The translations under genes were made by a program, and so were the position numbers. From Sabethes cyaneus (taxonomy: Eukaryota > Arthropoda > Insecta > Diptera > Culicidae): DNA of 64,000 nt. The notes below the pieces were generated by a model, which saw only the letters and a list, made by a program, of their open reading frames with translations, was not told where the DNA came from and made no database searches. Numbering within the stretch: position 1 is the first letter of the stretch; every line of letters starts with the position of its first letter. This document shows positions 36,371-48,771 of the stretch, piece after piece. Location: positions 77,181,121-77,245,120 of the forward strand of contig NC_071353.1 in the NCBI RefSeq assembly GCF_943734655.1, in the 5' to 3' direction.

Positions 36371-39300
36371 AGGTTATGAATTTAAAAAAGGTCTAATGGT
36401 AAGGATGATTATGTTTGGGACCTCCCTAAATCAGGACGGTGAACCCTAAGCGCCAAATAAAAAATACAGGTCTTAAATTTTCAGAAAACGAACAAATACG
36501 CAAAGTTTGAAAAAAAATCGGAGTACTTTTTTATTAAATTTATTTAATATTTTGACAAACTTTGTGGACTACATTCAATTGGTATTAATTGGTATCTTAT
36601 ATTAATGGTTGTAATTATATGTTCACATCTTGTAATGGTTGTAATTATTGTAGTTATATGTAATTAATTAATCTGTTGCTGGCCTTATCAAGGAATTACT
36701 AAGTGTACCCGGTTGAGCAGATTGCGTTGATTTGTTGGTAGATCAATTGAGGGCAGAGGTTGGAAAACTCGCAAAATGAATAGATACGCCGAGCATCGGC
36801 AAACGGTTTTTATCATGATAAAACAGCTACACGAGTGGTTCAATTCGCCTATAACAATGAGCAACATACACTCACGCTTCGTAGCATCGCTGAATATACG
36901 AATATCGTGAGCAACGCAAAAGTGCAAATTGACGCTTTCTGCTGCTTGTAAAGCCACTAACACTACTTTAAACTATTCCCTTTTCGTGGTAATATTATTT
37001 TAAATACTTTCCGACGACCCCGGGCATTCTATATCCGAAAAATCGAACACACTCAATGTTAAATATTCAATTTTTGAACGAATTCTGATGTTCACATTCA
37101 GGTTCTGTTCGTGATAAAATTCAAAGCTGATGCGTGCATTATCGGCGAGTAAGGCGAATAGTGTATGTTCATGAGGGATGTTCATCGATTCAAATGATCA
37201 CTTTTTCGCGAATTCTCCAACCACTGATTGAGGGTTAAACGATGTTTGAATATTTTTGAATGAATTTCAAAAGAAGAATCAATATTGTAAACCATTTTAT
37301 TCGTGAAAATAATTAAAAAACATATCATTCATAATTAGCACGATGGAGGAAAAACACTACAAAATTTCTTTGAAACTGTACATATTCAAAACTGGACGTA
37401 ATTTTAGTCTCAAACCAAACCATTGCAATGGACGATTATTGAATCTACGCAACAGCAACCATTCGCCAAAAGTCATGACAGGTTTGTTTTCCTCCTGCAT
37501 TCCAGGAATGAAATTAATGAAAGAAAGCCAAAGTAGTATGATCGAAATGTCTTCATATTTTCTTGTTCTCCTTTGTATTGCTCTTCCAAACGGTCTTCAT
37601 ATTCCAAAAACATTTCATTGAAGCAAGATGTTGCTTTTGCGAGTCGTGAGATAGAACTTAGGGCAGATCTCCTGCGGTTTAGTATACGAAAATTTATTTC
37701 GAAAACCGATCTTTGATCTAAACCGATACACAGGTTCATCGCAGGGGGGACTCAAACTCTTTTTAGTTTTTCTTCGAGTGCGCAGTTCGGTTTGTAGTGA
37801 TGGCTATGTGGGTAGTATAAAAGTGTGCTCGCGTTCCTAACACAATTGGATATGAGAGCGCGTACCCAGAACCGATAACCAAGTCAGTCAAAGCAGCAGA
37901 TACCACGTTTAATCTTCTCAACTGCTGCGCGTTATTTAACGAGAAAGGGAAACCGACCTGCCGTAGAAGAAAACGTAGATGCATCAAGAAAAAAAGTAGA
38001 ATTGAAAGTTTTAAAGAAGAAATTGTAATATATTTATAAATTTGAAAGTATAACTTAACCGCGCACTGATCGTCTAGTGCTTCTGTACTAAATAAAAAAG
38101 GAATAATGATTGCTGCACATGTATTATTCAATAATCTGTGGAAGAGAAATTCTACCATAGCTGCCTCCAGAGTAGTCTCAATTAAAATTTTCGCAAAGGA
38201 AGCGAATTTTAAGTGGCGGTAAAAAGATCTTAATTGTTTTAGAGATAAACTTGCACCGATAAGATTTCGGTTACTTTCGGTTGCTGCAGACCTAAAAAAA
38301 GCAGTATTCAGTAAACCAATCATCGAGTGAAGGGAATCAATTGGTCAGCGAAGCAAATTAAGCAAATATATATACATTGTTTTACCTCAACAATGGCTTA
38401 CCGTTCCGAAAGCGAAAAATCACATACCAATGAGTTTCGAGAGGTCGGGGCAAAAAGTGGTATATCAATATCTGCCGTGTTGAATCTACTACAATCATAT
38501 ATGTGCACTGCATGGCTCTCGCAAGACGGACTGGTTTGAAACGGTTCGGCATATCAATGAACGCATTACAATAAATCGCAGAAAATAACAAACAAGCCAT
38601 CAGCAAAGAGGCGCATTTTACCGCATTTTTGCATTATGTGAGTGCATGCTTGGTAGATGATTTGCATTTTATAAATATAAATGTCTTGAATTATTTGTCA
38701 TTTTGAATTGACATCCAAAATAAGATAAGATTATCGCGCGTGCATGCACGTTGATTTTTATTGCAAATATTGTACCAAACAGTGTCAAATAGCCGGAACA
38801 AACAGTAAAGCAACCTAAGCCGAAAACGATTGAAAACGATTCAAGTATATATAGGTATATTCAATGGAATACAACCATTCGAACAATATGTTTATGTTTT
38901 TGCCCGTACTATTTTCAGTGCATAAAATTACGGTACATGCACATATTCTCTGAAAAGTGTAGACCTCAGAATACACGTCCCAATATAAAAATCTTTCATG
39001 TGCATCAATCCGATGAGTCTGATTTGTTCTCCAATGATTGTGCAAAGAATTGCTATCACTGTAAACATGGGCTGTAAATCATATATCACGTACATAAATA
39101 TTGCATCATTATCAGCATTTTTTCGGTAAGGTGCATAAAAGCAAACTCGATTCGATGTTGACAAACAGTTGGATAATGTATTGTTGTATCAATTGAATTG
39201 AAGTGGATGTTCCACGGTTCTAAGCAAAACATAAGCACTTCAAGGACAAATATATTATTATGATGCGCAGACGAGCTGTAAAATCATCAAAGATTTGTCT

Positions 39301-39401
39301 TCACATTATGAGAGCAATTTTTTACCAACATGAAAAAAAGAACAAAAATTGCCGACAAACACAACTTTTATAGGAGTTATTGTCGAGTTACAAAAAATAA
39401 A
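36371..39401. other. No gene or repeat recognised
   Basis: This is the largest stretch below the hth exon without an assignable element. Several open frames of 60-190 codons are present (for example 37763-38323, minus) but none shows a familiar domain. TAGTATAAAAGTG near 37815 looks like a TATA box, without an initiator at the right distance. It is probably hth intron. Confidence 0.45.
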
Positions 39402-39598
39402 ACCAGCAAAGCAAATCCTTGGTGCTACATTTCGCATTCGGAACTAGACCTTTTCGTTTATTCGAAAGACTTTGTAACCAGCTGTTAGTTTACAGAAAAA
39501 CTGTAAGGCTAGTGCTACGGTCTTACAGCCTCTTTCAGAGATTCGAACATACCATAATTGGTTTCTTATACCAGTGTCATACTCGAGGCGAACTGGGA
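39402..39598 (-). mobile_element. Feilai-like SINE, decayed
   Basis: The minus strand shows a B-box-like GTTCGAATCTC and the CTTTGCTGG-type 3' end with GGTGCTACATTTCGCATTC in complement. Several deletions in the head. No target-site duplication found. Confidence 0.65.
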
Positions 39599-40220
39599 GC
39601 AAGCAATCAGATGCATTTTGCATATAGTGGGATGAGCAAAACCTTCACAGTGCGTCAATGCTAATCGAAATAATTGGCACCCTAGACAGGTCCTCGACTG
39701 GAATAGACATCGAATCTGATGTCAATATCGTCAAACTGAATCAAACATAAACGCATAACACATCGGACAAGGCATTTATAATTCCAAACAGCATAGTCAA
39801 GATCCTGTAAGCTAAGAGTGAAAATCGAAAAATATCTACAGCTGTTTCCGGCAATTATGATGAACATTAATCCTCTAAGCATGGTATACATCTTTTTAGT
39901 ACCGCAAAATTCACTGAAAAGGTCATAACTTTCGGGGAATCCATTACGGGTTCTTAGTGTCCAAACCAAATGAATTTGGATGTCGATAGTTTGTTTGAAA
40001 AAACCAACATGTCTCAAACAAATTTTAAAAGATTTACGAAATTTCACCGAAATAACTGCGGAACCAAGTGACATGTGACCACAATCTGGAACTATAAAGT
40101 GAGAAATAGGGGATATGTGATAAAAGTTTACTGTAAACCACACAAAAGTCATTAAAAATGCTTAATGATATTACATGCATTGTCTCAACTTACACGAATT
40201 ACAAAAATGAACAGAACACT
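39599..40220. other. Unassigned sequence
   Basis: A minus-strand open frame (39682-40152) has hydrophobic segments and a weak resemblance to insect chemoreceptors. I do not consider that supported. Confidence 0.35.
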
Positions 40221-40352
40221 CCTACTACTTTTTTTGTAAGATTATAGTCACTTTAACAGCTTGGGTCATTCGTGACTTCTGCGGGGCTGGGATTTGAACC
40301 CGGGTCCTCAGCGTGAGAGGCGAGAATGCTAACCACTACTCCGGGACGGACC
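40221..40352 (-). mobile_element. tRNA-derived SINE of a second family, copy 1
   Basis: On the minus strand the head reads GGAGTAGTGGTTAGCATTC (A-box region), then GGGTTCAAATCCCAGCCC (near-perfect B box GGTTCAAATCC). A shared body follows (GCAGAAGTCACGAATGACCC, GTTAAAGTGACTATAATC), ending in an A-run. The second copy is at 51401-51512. Confidence 0.75.
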
Positions 40353-41647
40353 TCACTACTACTACTACAAAGACTACAGTGTCTGCAATTGCGATGCTAA
40401 CTATCAATAGTTCGTTTGTTTTTAAAGACATGTATTAATAAATTTTTTGTCACCTCGAAACCTCAGACATCTTTCCCAAACCCTATATTATTTCAATCCA
40501 GTCTGATTCATAACAAAACGGATTAGCTTAGAGTCATTGTTGTCTATCAGTATGAGCATGCTCTTCATTTATGGCATCAGGTTACGTGCTAGTGCTCAAA
40601 CGACCAATTTTACTATTTCGGCGGTCAACGCTATGCTGCGTTTATTCACTCGCTCACCATGTATAAAATTTCACTTAATAAACGCTTGGTGCGATGCAGT
40701 TCAAGAACAGAAACAGAGGAAAGCAGAGGAAAATCACCCAGCAGGACTCTTGACCCCCGCAATGTTTACATGCCGTTTACACAGCGGTCACGCTCAGCTT
40801 TCAATTTATCATTGGTTATGCGTTTGTTGCTTGGATTGGAGAAGTTTTTTTACCTTCTATTTTGGTTGCAGTTTCTGTTGTATAAGTCACCATAGTAGAG
40901 TCTTATTCAAAATAAAATATCTGTGTATTTTTAAAAAGTGCAGGCAGTATTCGATTTAGTGCTGTGAAACATTATTTCATTTATTTCGTATCCCTTACAA
41001 GTTCAGATACGTTGAAGCTTCTAGGTAGTCTAGCTAGATGTCCTGTAATAATAGGCGGTATGAATATTATAGTTTGCTTTGCTTTTATTATGTAAACTTT
41101 ATGGGATAAGGACAGCTAACTTTTCCATTCACACAGCCTAAAATATCCACTCGTACTGAAAGGTGAAAAGCTGCTCAAAGAAATCTTTTTGTGGACCTCG
41201 TGTAAGAACCCTATAAAGTAAGTGAACTGCTGTGTGGCCCATTAATTGAATCCGTACCGAATTCAAATAATTTCTGCCATACAACACTTTTGTGCACATA
41301 GACAATTTCAATGCAACTTCCAAGATTGCTCTAAAATCTTGTTATACTTATGCGAGAATACCAAATAATATAACGAGAGCAATTGAAAAGTGTATGCATA
41401 TACAATATTTACCATTGTCCCTTTTCATATATCAAACACTTATTCGTCCTACGAATTCAGTTTAACTTCGGATTTCTAAGACAAACTTATTGAATGAAAG
41501 CTTCCATTACAACGAGTGTTAAATTACGCTTGCAATCCTTTTAACAAACGGTAGAACAGTAACATTTATAACTGTCTTTGTTTGCACAGTTGGGAATGGA
41601 AGAGACAAAACATAACAAAATATAGAGATGATTTACGAATGACTCAC
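40353..41647. other. Intron downstream of the hth exon
   Basis: Starts with a short ACT repeat (40355-40370). No repeat family and no further hth exon is recognised here. Confidence 0.4.
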
Positions 41648-41796
41648 CGTTAGATGTTGAAACAACCACGCTCTTAGAATATTAGTTGCGACCTTAGGAA
41701 AAATGCCACGTTTTTTCTGGTTTTTCTTGCCGTTCGAATCGTCATCTTCCTCCCCCGTTCCTTCACCGCTGCCAATACTCGTATTACTGGCATCAC
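41648..41796 (-). CDS. hth: homothorax (MEIS-family TALE homeodomain) internal exon
   Basis: This exon encodes 49 complete residues after a split glycine codon. They are an acidic Ser/Gly/Glu/Asp linker (DASNTSIGSGEG then TGEEDDD), a basic stretch (GKKNQKKRG) and the start of the TALE homeodomain (IFPKVATNILRAWLFQHLT: N-terminal arm and helix 1). It stops exactly where MEIS-family genes are spliced, before the HPYP loop. The splice signals are clear: a pyrimidine-rich tract ending in CATTACAG precedes the exon (acceptor at 41797-41798), and GTGAGT follows (donor at 41642-41647). The exon starts in phase 1 and ends in phase 0. Known for the family: Hth binds Extradenticle and DNA and patterns appendages, eye and nervous system. 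No other hth exon is recognisable here, so the flanking introns appear to be at least about 22 kb and 41 kb. If the intron were retained, translation would stop after four more residues, truncating the homeodomain. Confidence 0.95.
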
Positions 41797-44700
41797 CTGT
41801 AATGACATGAACAACGAAAGAAAAAGATATGAAATGACATTTTTTAATTGCACCATTATAAAATATTAGTGACAATTCTCGCGCGTGCCCAGCATACCAG
41901 CTATCCCAATCGCAATCAAACGTATAAGAAAAAAAACAAGAGAAAAATCTGGAATGGTGCCGGATTATTTTATGAATACGATTAGGTATGCGAATTTGAC
42001 CAGCATGGTGTCGAGGGACTAACAGTATCGTTTTGGTGTGATATCGTCGCTCGCCTGCGGGAAAAGATAATAGGATTATGCACCCTTTTTCGGGACGAAA
42101 TGAAAGTGTTATCTAAATGGATCAAATGTGCACTAAACACATTATATGATAAATCTTGAATTGTTTACCGGTCATAATTGTATTGCTGTTCAGCATTTAC
42201 ATTTTGTTTAATATCGAGGACACGCCCTTATCAAGGTATCCAAGTATAAATTGGAATTTGCAACTATAAGCCTTTAAAAGTATTGCGTTAATACATATCA
42301 ATAACTTGCTCCTCGAAATGCGAGTCCAATTTTTTCATAATTTTTCTTCACTCAAGAGTGGTGCTAGAATTTATCTGTTAATTAGGAAGTTATCGCCATT
42401 GTCGTATTTATTTTGTTCAGAAAATATATGAAATGTTGATGGATGCAAAACGGATAACAATTTCTTAAATAACGCAATCACAACTATGAATTTTTCGAAA
42501 TTATCGGTTAACAATATGACTAGCATTGATTGGGATTGAAAAACTTGTTTTCCAAAATATGTGTTTGCGGTGGTTGTATAAATGTATCAGCTTTTCTGCT
42601 TTTCTTTTTCCAGCGTTGTAATCTCTCTTCGAGCTAAAAATGTTCTCCCTCATTTGGAAACTCACTTGCTACCCGAAAAACACCACCCCATGGGGGAAGA
42701 GGATGCCCTAAATCACTCCGCTCAATTAGAGACCGTTCTAGCAAAGCCGTTCCCGAGAATACACCCTTCGCCCACTTGTTCCTTTTCAACCGTAGATATC
42801 GACCATCCTTGCGCAAACGTGAAGTTATATCAAATTTTGCTACCCTTGGCTATTTTTAATGAATCTTAATGCTTATAATGTACATATTACAATATTTATT
42901 CAGATTAAGTAAATATATTTATCCACCAAAAAGCCAGCATTCTGTTGTGTTGTGTCGAGCCTAGATTTGATCACACCAGCGTCAGTAAGGACGGCCGAGG
43001 TGTGGTAGCGAAATTTTGCTGCCGTGTGTGTTTAACGCTTCGGAGGGATTGACGCAGAAAATTAAAAACAGTTACATTGATGGTAAAATGAGCTGCGTAA
43101 GGGGTTTTGCGGGAGAAAAGTATCTCCGGTTAGTTGGTGATGATAACCGGTAATCTCTTTTGCATTGAAATGACGTCCGAGTGAGTTGGTTAGTGATTCT
43201 TGACACTTCATTTAAATTGTGATATGAAACTGTTTCCGTCTGCGTCTCGGAATCGGAAATTTACTTTCAGTATCAACTGGTCCTTTTACATGGTTTTCTT
43301 TGTGGTATGGTATTATACATTTTCTTCATGTTCGACGACAAGGAAGGAAAGGCGAACGCCGCTTTATAAAAACATCGCTACCCTTATGCATGTCCACGCT
43401 TAACTTTAAGGAATCAGTGGTGTTTAATGTTAGTAAAAGATGGTTCAATTTTTAATACTGCTATTGTTATCATTTAAACAAAACACCCGACGGTGAAATG
43501 CACCTTTAAGAATATTTCATCTTAATATTTGACACTACCCCGAAAGTAGAAAAACTGATTCCTGAATATTCACCAGCCAGTATAAAATTCTTGCCACCCT
43601 GGTTAAGTTATACTGGTATTTTTCATTTTGTCCTCAGAAATGTTAGATATAAGAATATATGTTTTATATAGCCGATGAATCCATGAACATACGTGCTATA
43701 TTGCTTCGATGATATGTGTCATTTCGAATTGCCATTGATTAGCATTCAAAGTCATGATGACAATTAGTTTCATTGCGAGTTGTTTTATCACATTGGGAAA
43801 TTTCGTAAAACGACGTAATGGTCAATGCTCTATCCAGCGCAAACGGTTTGAAGTGGTTGCAACGCTTTGAACGTAGCGTTTTCCACACCAAGGTCAAACG
43901 CAAAATGAACTTCGAAAGTACTACCCACGACTAACGCAACGTCTAAAAAGGCGTTTGAGTGATTTCATTAATTCGTTTATATTAAGCATTATTTTCATTC
44001 AAAAAAAATTTGGTTTTAAATGCATATAACAAATATTAGAAGTGATAGCAACTTACGAATGTAGTAAACGGAAAAAGGCATTACAATAGCATTTCTATTT
44101 TATGTTCACAAAAACAGTCTAGCACACCAAGTACCTATCATCACCTATAAATCATCGGTCACAGAAAGCTTCGTTTCCCACTATTCGCGTATGTTGCATG
44201 TATCTGAGGCAAATTTTTGATTGCGAATTCAAATATATCAATAATTTAATTAAAAAGAGTGATTGATTGATACCGACAGTTGTCAATATTTGGATGTAAA
44301 CACAGATATAAATTTTTTATCAGCTCGCCACCGCGGAAGCTGATTTTTTCCACACGCTTTACTCTACTTTTTTGTTCGCAGCTATATATCTACACGCTTA
44401 TATGAGTCTACTTAGATAGGAGATCGTAAAATCTACTACAACAAAGTTCGCTATGCATAACACATCCGGCTAACTTTTTAGCTTAATATAGTTGAGCAAC
44501 TATCGTCACCTATTAACGAAGCCATTGACCTGAAGTAAAGGGTCCGATTGCAATCTGGTGTGAATCTTCCCATTTCAAAGAGTTTTACATTAAAAATTCC
44601 TTATATTTAAAATTTTCAAACAATACTGCTAGCAATCTGTGGATAAGCATTTGAAATTTTTACAGTTTGCTTCGCATTACTGGCTTCAGACTTTTCAACT

Positions 44701-45100
44701 ATTATTCAACGACTATTTTTAGTGTCATTTAACTAGCATGCAAGTACGAAAAGCGACATTTCTCATGGGATTATCTCACAAGAAATTTGCGTGATGAAAT
44801 AATCTTGCGAAGCTCTTATTGGCGTTTTCGTTCGTTTTCCTTTCCTCTCCTTTTCCAAAAATCGTCATCTGTACCATGACCTTCTCATAACTTTTGGATC
44901 TTTTGATTTTAACGATTTGACAGCATTTGATTGGTATTTAAACCCTCAGGATGCTATCAAATTTTTTTCAGCCTGAAAAAATTTTGATAGCATCCTTTTG
45001 AGATCCGTTATTCGAATTAGCTGATAAAGATCCCAATTTTGAAAAATATAACTTATTTACTCAAAAAAAGAGAGACCGCCAAAAGGCGGTCTTGGGCAGG
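41797..45100. other. Comparatively repeat-poor intron upstream of the hth exon
   Basis: I see none of the repeat families found elsewhere in the window. The stretch is AT-rich apart from two more GC-rich patches at about 42614-42840 and 42955-43160. It may hold regulatory DNA of hth, but this is inference from gene context only. I recognise no protein and no RNA gene. Confidence 0.5.
44948..44996. repeat. Short perfect hairpin
   Basis: GGATGCTATCAAATTTTTTT pairs with its complement AAATTTTGATAGCATCC around a CAGCCTG centre. A second small hairpin, GACCGCCAAAAGGCGGTC, follows at 45073-45090. Confidence 0.6.
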
Positions 45101-45430
45101 TGAGCTAAAAAAATTTTTTTCAAGAGTAGCAGCAATTGGAACAAACTTTTTTTTGTTTTGTTGGTAAACGGTTAATGAACATTTTTATGATTTTTGAGCC
45201 TTGTAAACAAAACACGACTTAAGAAAAAACAAAAACATTGCATTTTTTCGTACATTTTCGTCTTCTTATTCCTTGTATCTCAGGTTGTGGTTTGTTCACA
45301 AATTTCAAAATCTATAAAATTTATTTCATAATATTATTCAAGAAAACAAAAAGAAGTTTGTTTCAATACGTTCCTGAGAAAAATGTACATAAAGTTCAAA
45401 AAACCATGACTTTGCTTACGCGACGTCCGG
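45101..45430. repeat. Fragment of the 48772-49390 foldback family
   Basis: Shares ACTTTTTTTTGTTTTGTTG, AAACAAAACACGACTTAAG-like and TTGAGCC..TTTTAAACAA-like blocks with 49028-49125. Confidence 0.5.
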
Positions 45431-45489
45431 TTGCGTAAAGCATTTTGTGATATTTTTTCGTAGCCCCGACCATCTTTAGTGTTAAATGC

Positions 45490-45650
45490 GGTCAATAGAG
45501 ATACCCGACCCGACCCGTACCCGGTTACAAAACCAAAAATTAAGAACCCGTACCCGAATCGAACCCGCAAATTATTTTTTTTCGATACCCGAACCCGGCG
45601 GGTACGGGTACGGGTGTGGGTTTCGGATAAATTTTCCACTACCCGACCAT
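45490..45650. repeat. ACCCG/CGGGT short-period island
   Basis: Degenerate repeats of ACCCGACCCGTACCCGG in the first half and the complementary CGGGTACGGGTACGGG in the second. Bounded by CGACCATCTTTAGT (about 45468) and CGACCATCTCTAGT (about 45645). Confidence 0.65.
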
Positions 45651-45657
45651 CTCTAGT

Positions 45658-45735
45658 TGGTGCTACGATCCTATTGACTCTAATAGCCTCTCCCAGCTGA
45701 GATTCGAACGTACGACAACTGGCTTGTTAGACCGA
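45658..45735 (-). mobile_element. Feilai-like SINE fragment
   Basis: The 5' third only, in complement: the head with GCCAGTTGTCGTACGTTCGA and the TCAATAGGATCGTAGCACC segment. The 3' part is missing. Confidence 0.6.
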
Positions 45736-45992
45736 CAAGAATAAGCAACTTATTTACCGGGATAAACGAAGTAGTTTATGATAACTGTAGCATGATTCTG
45801 AGCGGAAATAGTCGAATGTCCTAGGTATTCAGTGGTGTACAGTGCCGAGAGATTTCGCCCGTAACTTTCGTCGATAGATCACATCATCCACTAAGATGAA
45901 TCCTGATCTACTTCTCTCTCTATTAACAACAACAATTTCTTTAGCTAAGGTTTGTTTTTTTTACGTTTCAATTTTACTATTAACTTTATTCT

Positions 45993-46040
45993 GACAGACA
46001 CGTACTTCGTCTACGACTAGCAAGCTTCATCAGTAGTGTT
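45993..46040 (-). ncRNA. Hammerhead-like motif, diverged copy 3
   Basis: The minus strand has CUGAUGA (the canonical box), an extra A, a weakened stem II (GCUUGC-UAGUC-GUAGAC), GAAG instead of GAAA, then UACGUGUCUGUC. Stem I pairing is lost on the 5' side. This is probably a dead copy of the motif at 331-375. Confidence 0.4.
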
Positions 46041-46459
46041 TTGACTTTCCGTTCATTCTACAATTTCTTTCCCGAAATGCTTGTGAAAATGCAGAAGTTT
46101 CCATAGTTTTTAGTAGCAGCAAGTATTGGACTTACATTGCTGCCCATCCCATGAGGACTCTCGTTTAGAAGTGAGAGGCGTCAGTATCGATCAGCATCCA
46201 GGGACTTGATAAGGCTGTATAATGAGGAATACATTCTGTCCCAAACACGCTTTTTCCAGGCATCATTTTGGATAATTATTATTGATAAATAGATATAACA
46301 ATAATGAAATGCAGCAATAAAACGGTGTTTCACGTGATATTCATATTTTGTTAAGGGTAAGATGGGATACTATGCTAAAAGTGTTTGTTTGAAAACACAT
46401 AACACACTACTACAAGTGGTATCATTAACATTTACGAGTGTTATCATCAAAAACTAACA

Positions 46460-46638
46460 GGGGTATTCACGTATCGCTTGCTATGTTGCATAAACGGTGT
46501 ATTCCGTTTATATACTGCCGCTGTTCGCATTACAGTTCCGGTTTCTATGGAGATGGAACTGTTATACGAGTAGCGGTAGTAAATATACGCAATACGTCGT
46601 ATACGCAACATAGCATGCGCAAAGTGAATACCCCTAAT
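46460..46638. mobile_element. Foldback MITE, about 180 bp
   Basis: 46460-46550 pairs with 46555-46638 (ends GGGGTATTCACGTATCGC and, in complement, GGGGTATTCACTTTGCGC). Possible TAA target at both ends. The end motif GGGGTATTCACGTA also occurs, in complement, at the right end of the 53444-54410 element. Confidence 0.65.
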
Positions 46639-46642
46639 CTAG

Positions 46643-48501
46643 TCTATAGCTATAAAAATGGATTTCTGTCTGTCTGTCGGTATGAATCGAAAACTACTAA
46701 ATCGATCGGCGTGAAAATTTGCATGTAGGGGTTTTTGGGGCCGGGGATGTTCTTGTGATAGTTAGAGACCCCTCTCCTCTAAGAGGGGGAGAGAACTAGA
46801 GAACTAATCAAGCAAGTGAAACCAAATTTGGCATATGGGTGTTTTTAGAGGCAAGAATTTTTTCTATGGTGAATTATGACCTTTCCTCCTTTTAAGAGGG
46901 GGGGCTCCCATACAAATGAAATACAAAATTGTTCATAACTAGAGAACTAATCAAGCAAATGGAACCAGATTTGGTATGCGGGGGATTCTGGAGGCGTGAA
47001 TTTATTTTATGATGGTTTGAGACCCCTCACCCCTCTGGTAGTGGGATAAGGATTCCCATAAAAATAAAACGGAAATTTAGCGTTACTCAAAAACTAATCG
47101 AACTCGTCAAATTTTTTCTTTCCATAAAACATTAGTCAACAAGGCTATTACAAATATTTTATAAAGTTTTCGTCCTTTCAGTGTTGGGCAGAGAATTTTT
47201 CAATCGAGCAAAAATAATGTTTTTTTTGCCTAAAGTTTAAACGTAAAAACCAAATCTGTTCTTGCTTTTCATATATATGTTATTGTTTTCCATTCAAGAA
47301 CCGACGAAAAGAAAGAAAAAATGGCAATTTTTGGAAATTCTATTGTTTGAATTTCCATTTCTGTTTGGTGTTAGACGCGTTAACTCATTTTTCGAGTTCT
47401 TTAGGCTCAGAGCCCACAGAAAATGAATTTTATTAAAAAAAACTACAAGGTATACAGCCCTAAGGGTTGTACGAATGGGTGACGTGGGACTATATCAGAT
47501 CATTAAATCAAAGACTAATGTAAACTGCATTTCTGGTATATGTATGTTCAAAGAATCTGAGTGTTTTACTAGTTTACTTTCACAGTTTATGTTTATGTTT
47601 ATGTAGTTTAAAAAATATGGCACATACGCAAACATTTTTGTTTTATTTGTATGAAAGTCCTTATCCTCCTACCACAGGGGTAAAGGGTCTCAAATCATCA
47701 TAAAATAAATTCCATAAATTCCACATGCCAAATTTGGTTGCATTTGCTTGATTAGTTCTCGAGTTTTGAGGAAATTTGTGTTTCCTTTGTATATGAGCCC
47801 CCCCTCTTACACCGTCCCTAAAAGTGCTCTGTCGCCCGTCCATAAAATTGCTGATCATTTTATCTTTCCAACGATATATAAATTGTTCTGTTTCGTTCAG
47901 TAGTTTAGTAGTTATTAGCATTTGAAATCTTTCATTCCAACGTTACACTCCTATTTTCGTTTTCACAAAGTGCTACCCAGTCCCAGAAAGTAAACAAACG
48001 TAGTCCTACGTCAAAAATCGAATTGCACCCCACAAATTATTTTTTGTCCTCCGATTTTTCAAGCAAATTTCAAAAACTTTAAAATTAATCTGCAATGGCC
48101 TAATAAGAGGTTTATTTGTTTTCCTAGGTCTACTGACCTCTATTACTTTCCTTCAGTTGGGTCCGAATGAGCGAGTGAGTAAGGAGAGGGTTACTTCTGC
48201 AAAATGGTACTTTCCACGAAAAAGTTTTCCGTGAAATGGTACATTCCGTTTAAGGTTTTTCGCGAAATGATATTCGGCGAAATGTAATCCGCTTTATTAT
48301 CCGCTTTCTGGCTAAGTAATGGGGGGAGTTGTTTTCTACTTTACTGTGAGGAAAAATTGCAAATTTGTATATCAAACTACCCATGTTTTCATAGTTACGT
48401 AACTGCCAAAATAAATCATTTAAGGTTGAACTCCTCAGAAACTTTATTTATGTACAACACAGTTTAATTTGTGGCAATACGAAGTTCGTTGGGTCAGCTA
48501 G
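46643..48501 (+). mobile_element. Non-autonomous Helitron with nested insertions
   Basis: The 5' end reads TCTATAGCTATAAAAATGG followed by CTGTCTGTCTGTCGG. The 3' end has a small hairpin (ACGAA-G-TTCGT, about 48477-48488), then GGGTCAGCTAG and a host T, matching the CTRR-T rule of Helitrons. The 5' half contains degenerate repeats of GAACTAATCAAGCAA and CAAATTTGGCAT. No Rep/helicase coding. A MITE is nested at 47135-48104, so the original element was shorter. Confidence 0.7.
47135..48104. mobile_element. MITE of the GGCCATTGCAAAT family, copy b, itself interrupted
   Basis: Left end AAGGCTATTACAAATATTTT; right end in complement TTAGGCCATTGCAGATTAAT. The centre (about 47470-48020) is foreign: it includes an inverted Helitron-type segment (47655-47810) and the words GACGTGGGACTATATC and CGTAGTCCTACGTC. 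Confidence 0.55.
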
Positions 48502-48771
48502 TAAATAATAATTATAATAAATAACTAGTTTTTTAAGCTATTCGATGCATTTACTGACTTAAAATCCTTTAAAATAGTTTTGGGCATGTATATGCTTATA
48601 TCCAACATCCCACCCACTGGTTAAGCTCTTGTAAATCATAAATTTTAGGCGCTACCTCTGCAAACCATCATAAACTACAGAAGGATTCGCATTTGTGCAA
48701 GAAACGCAATCTAATTCTTTCGGATTGTTATTATCCAGTGCATTTGAATTGAGTAGATGTTTAAGGGGACA

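Noticed and set aside
37763..38323. 186-codon minus-strand frame near a TATA-like word
   Set aside because: No recognisable domain, no supporting initiator or splice context, and length is possible by chance in AT-rich DNA.
39682..40152. Minus-strand frame with hydrophobic segments, perhaps a chemoreceptor remnant with 38940-39164
   Set aside because: Only loose resemblance in hydrophobic pattern. No diagnostic C-terminal motif and no consistent frame or exon structure.
45073..45090. GACCGCCAAAAGGCGGTC hairpin resembling a bacterial terminator
   Set aside because: The window is clearly eukaryotic, and there is no following T-run of the required form. Kept only as a small hairpin.
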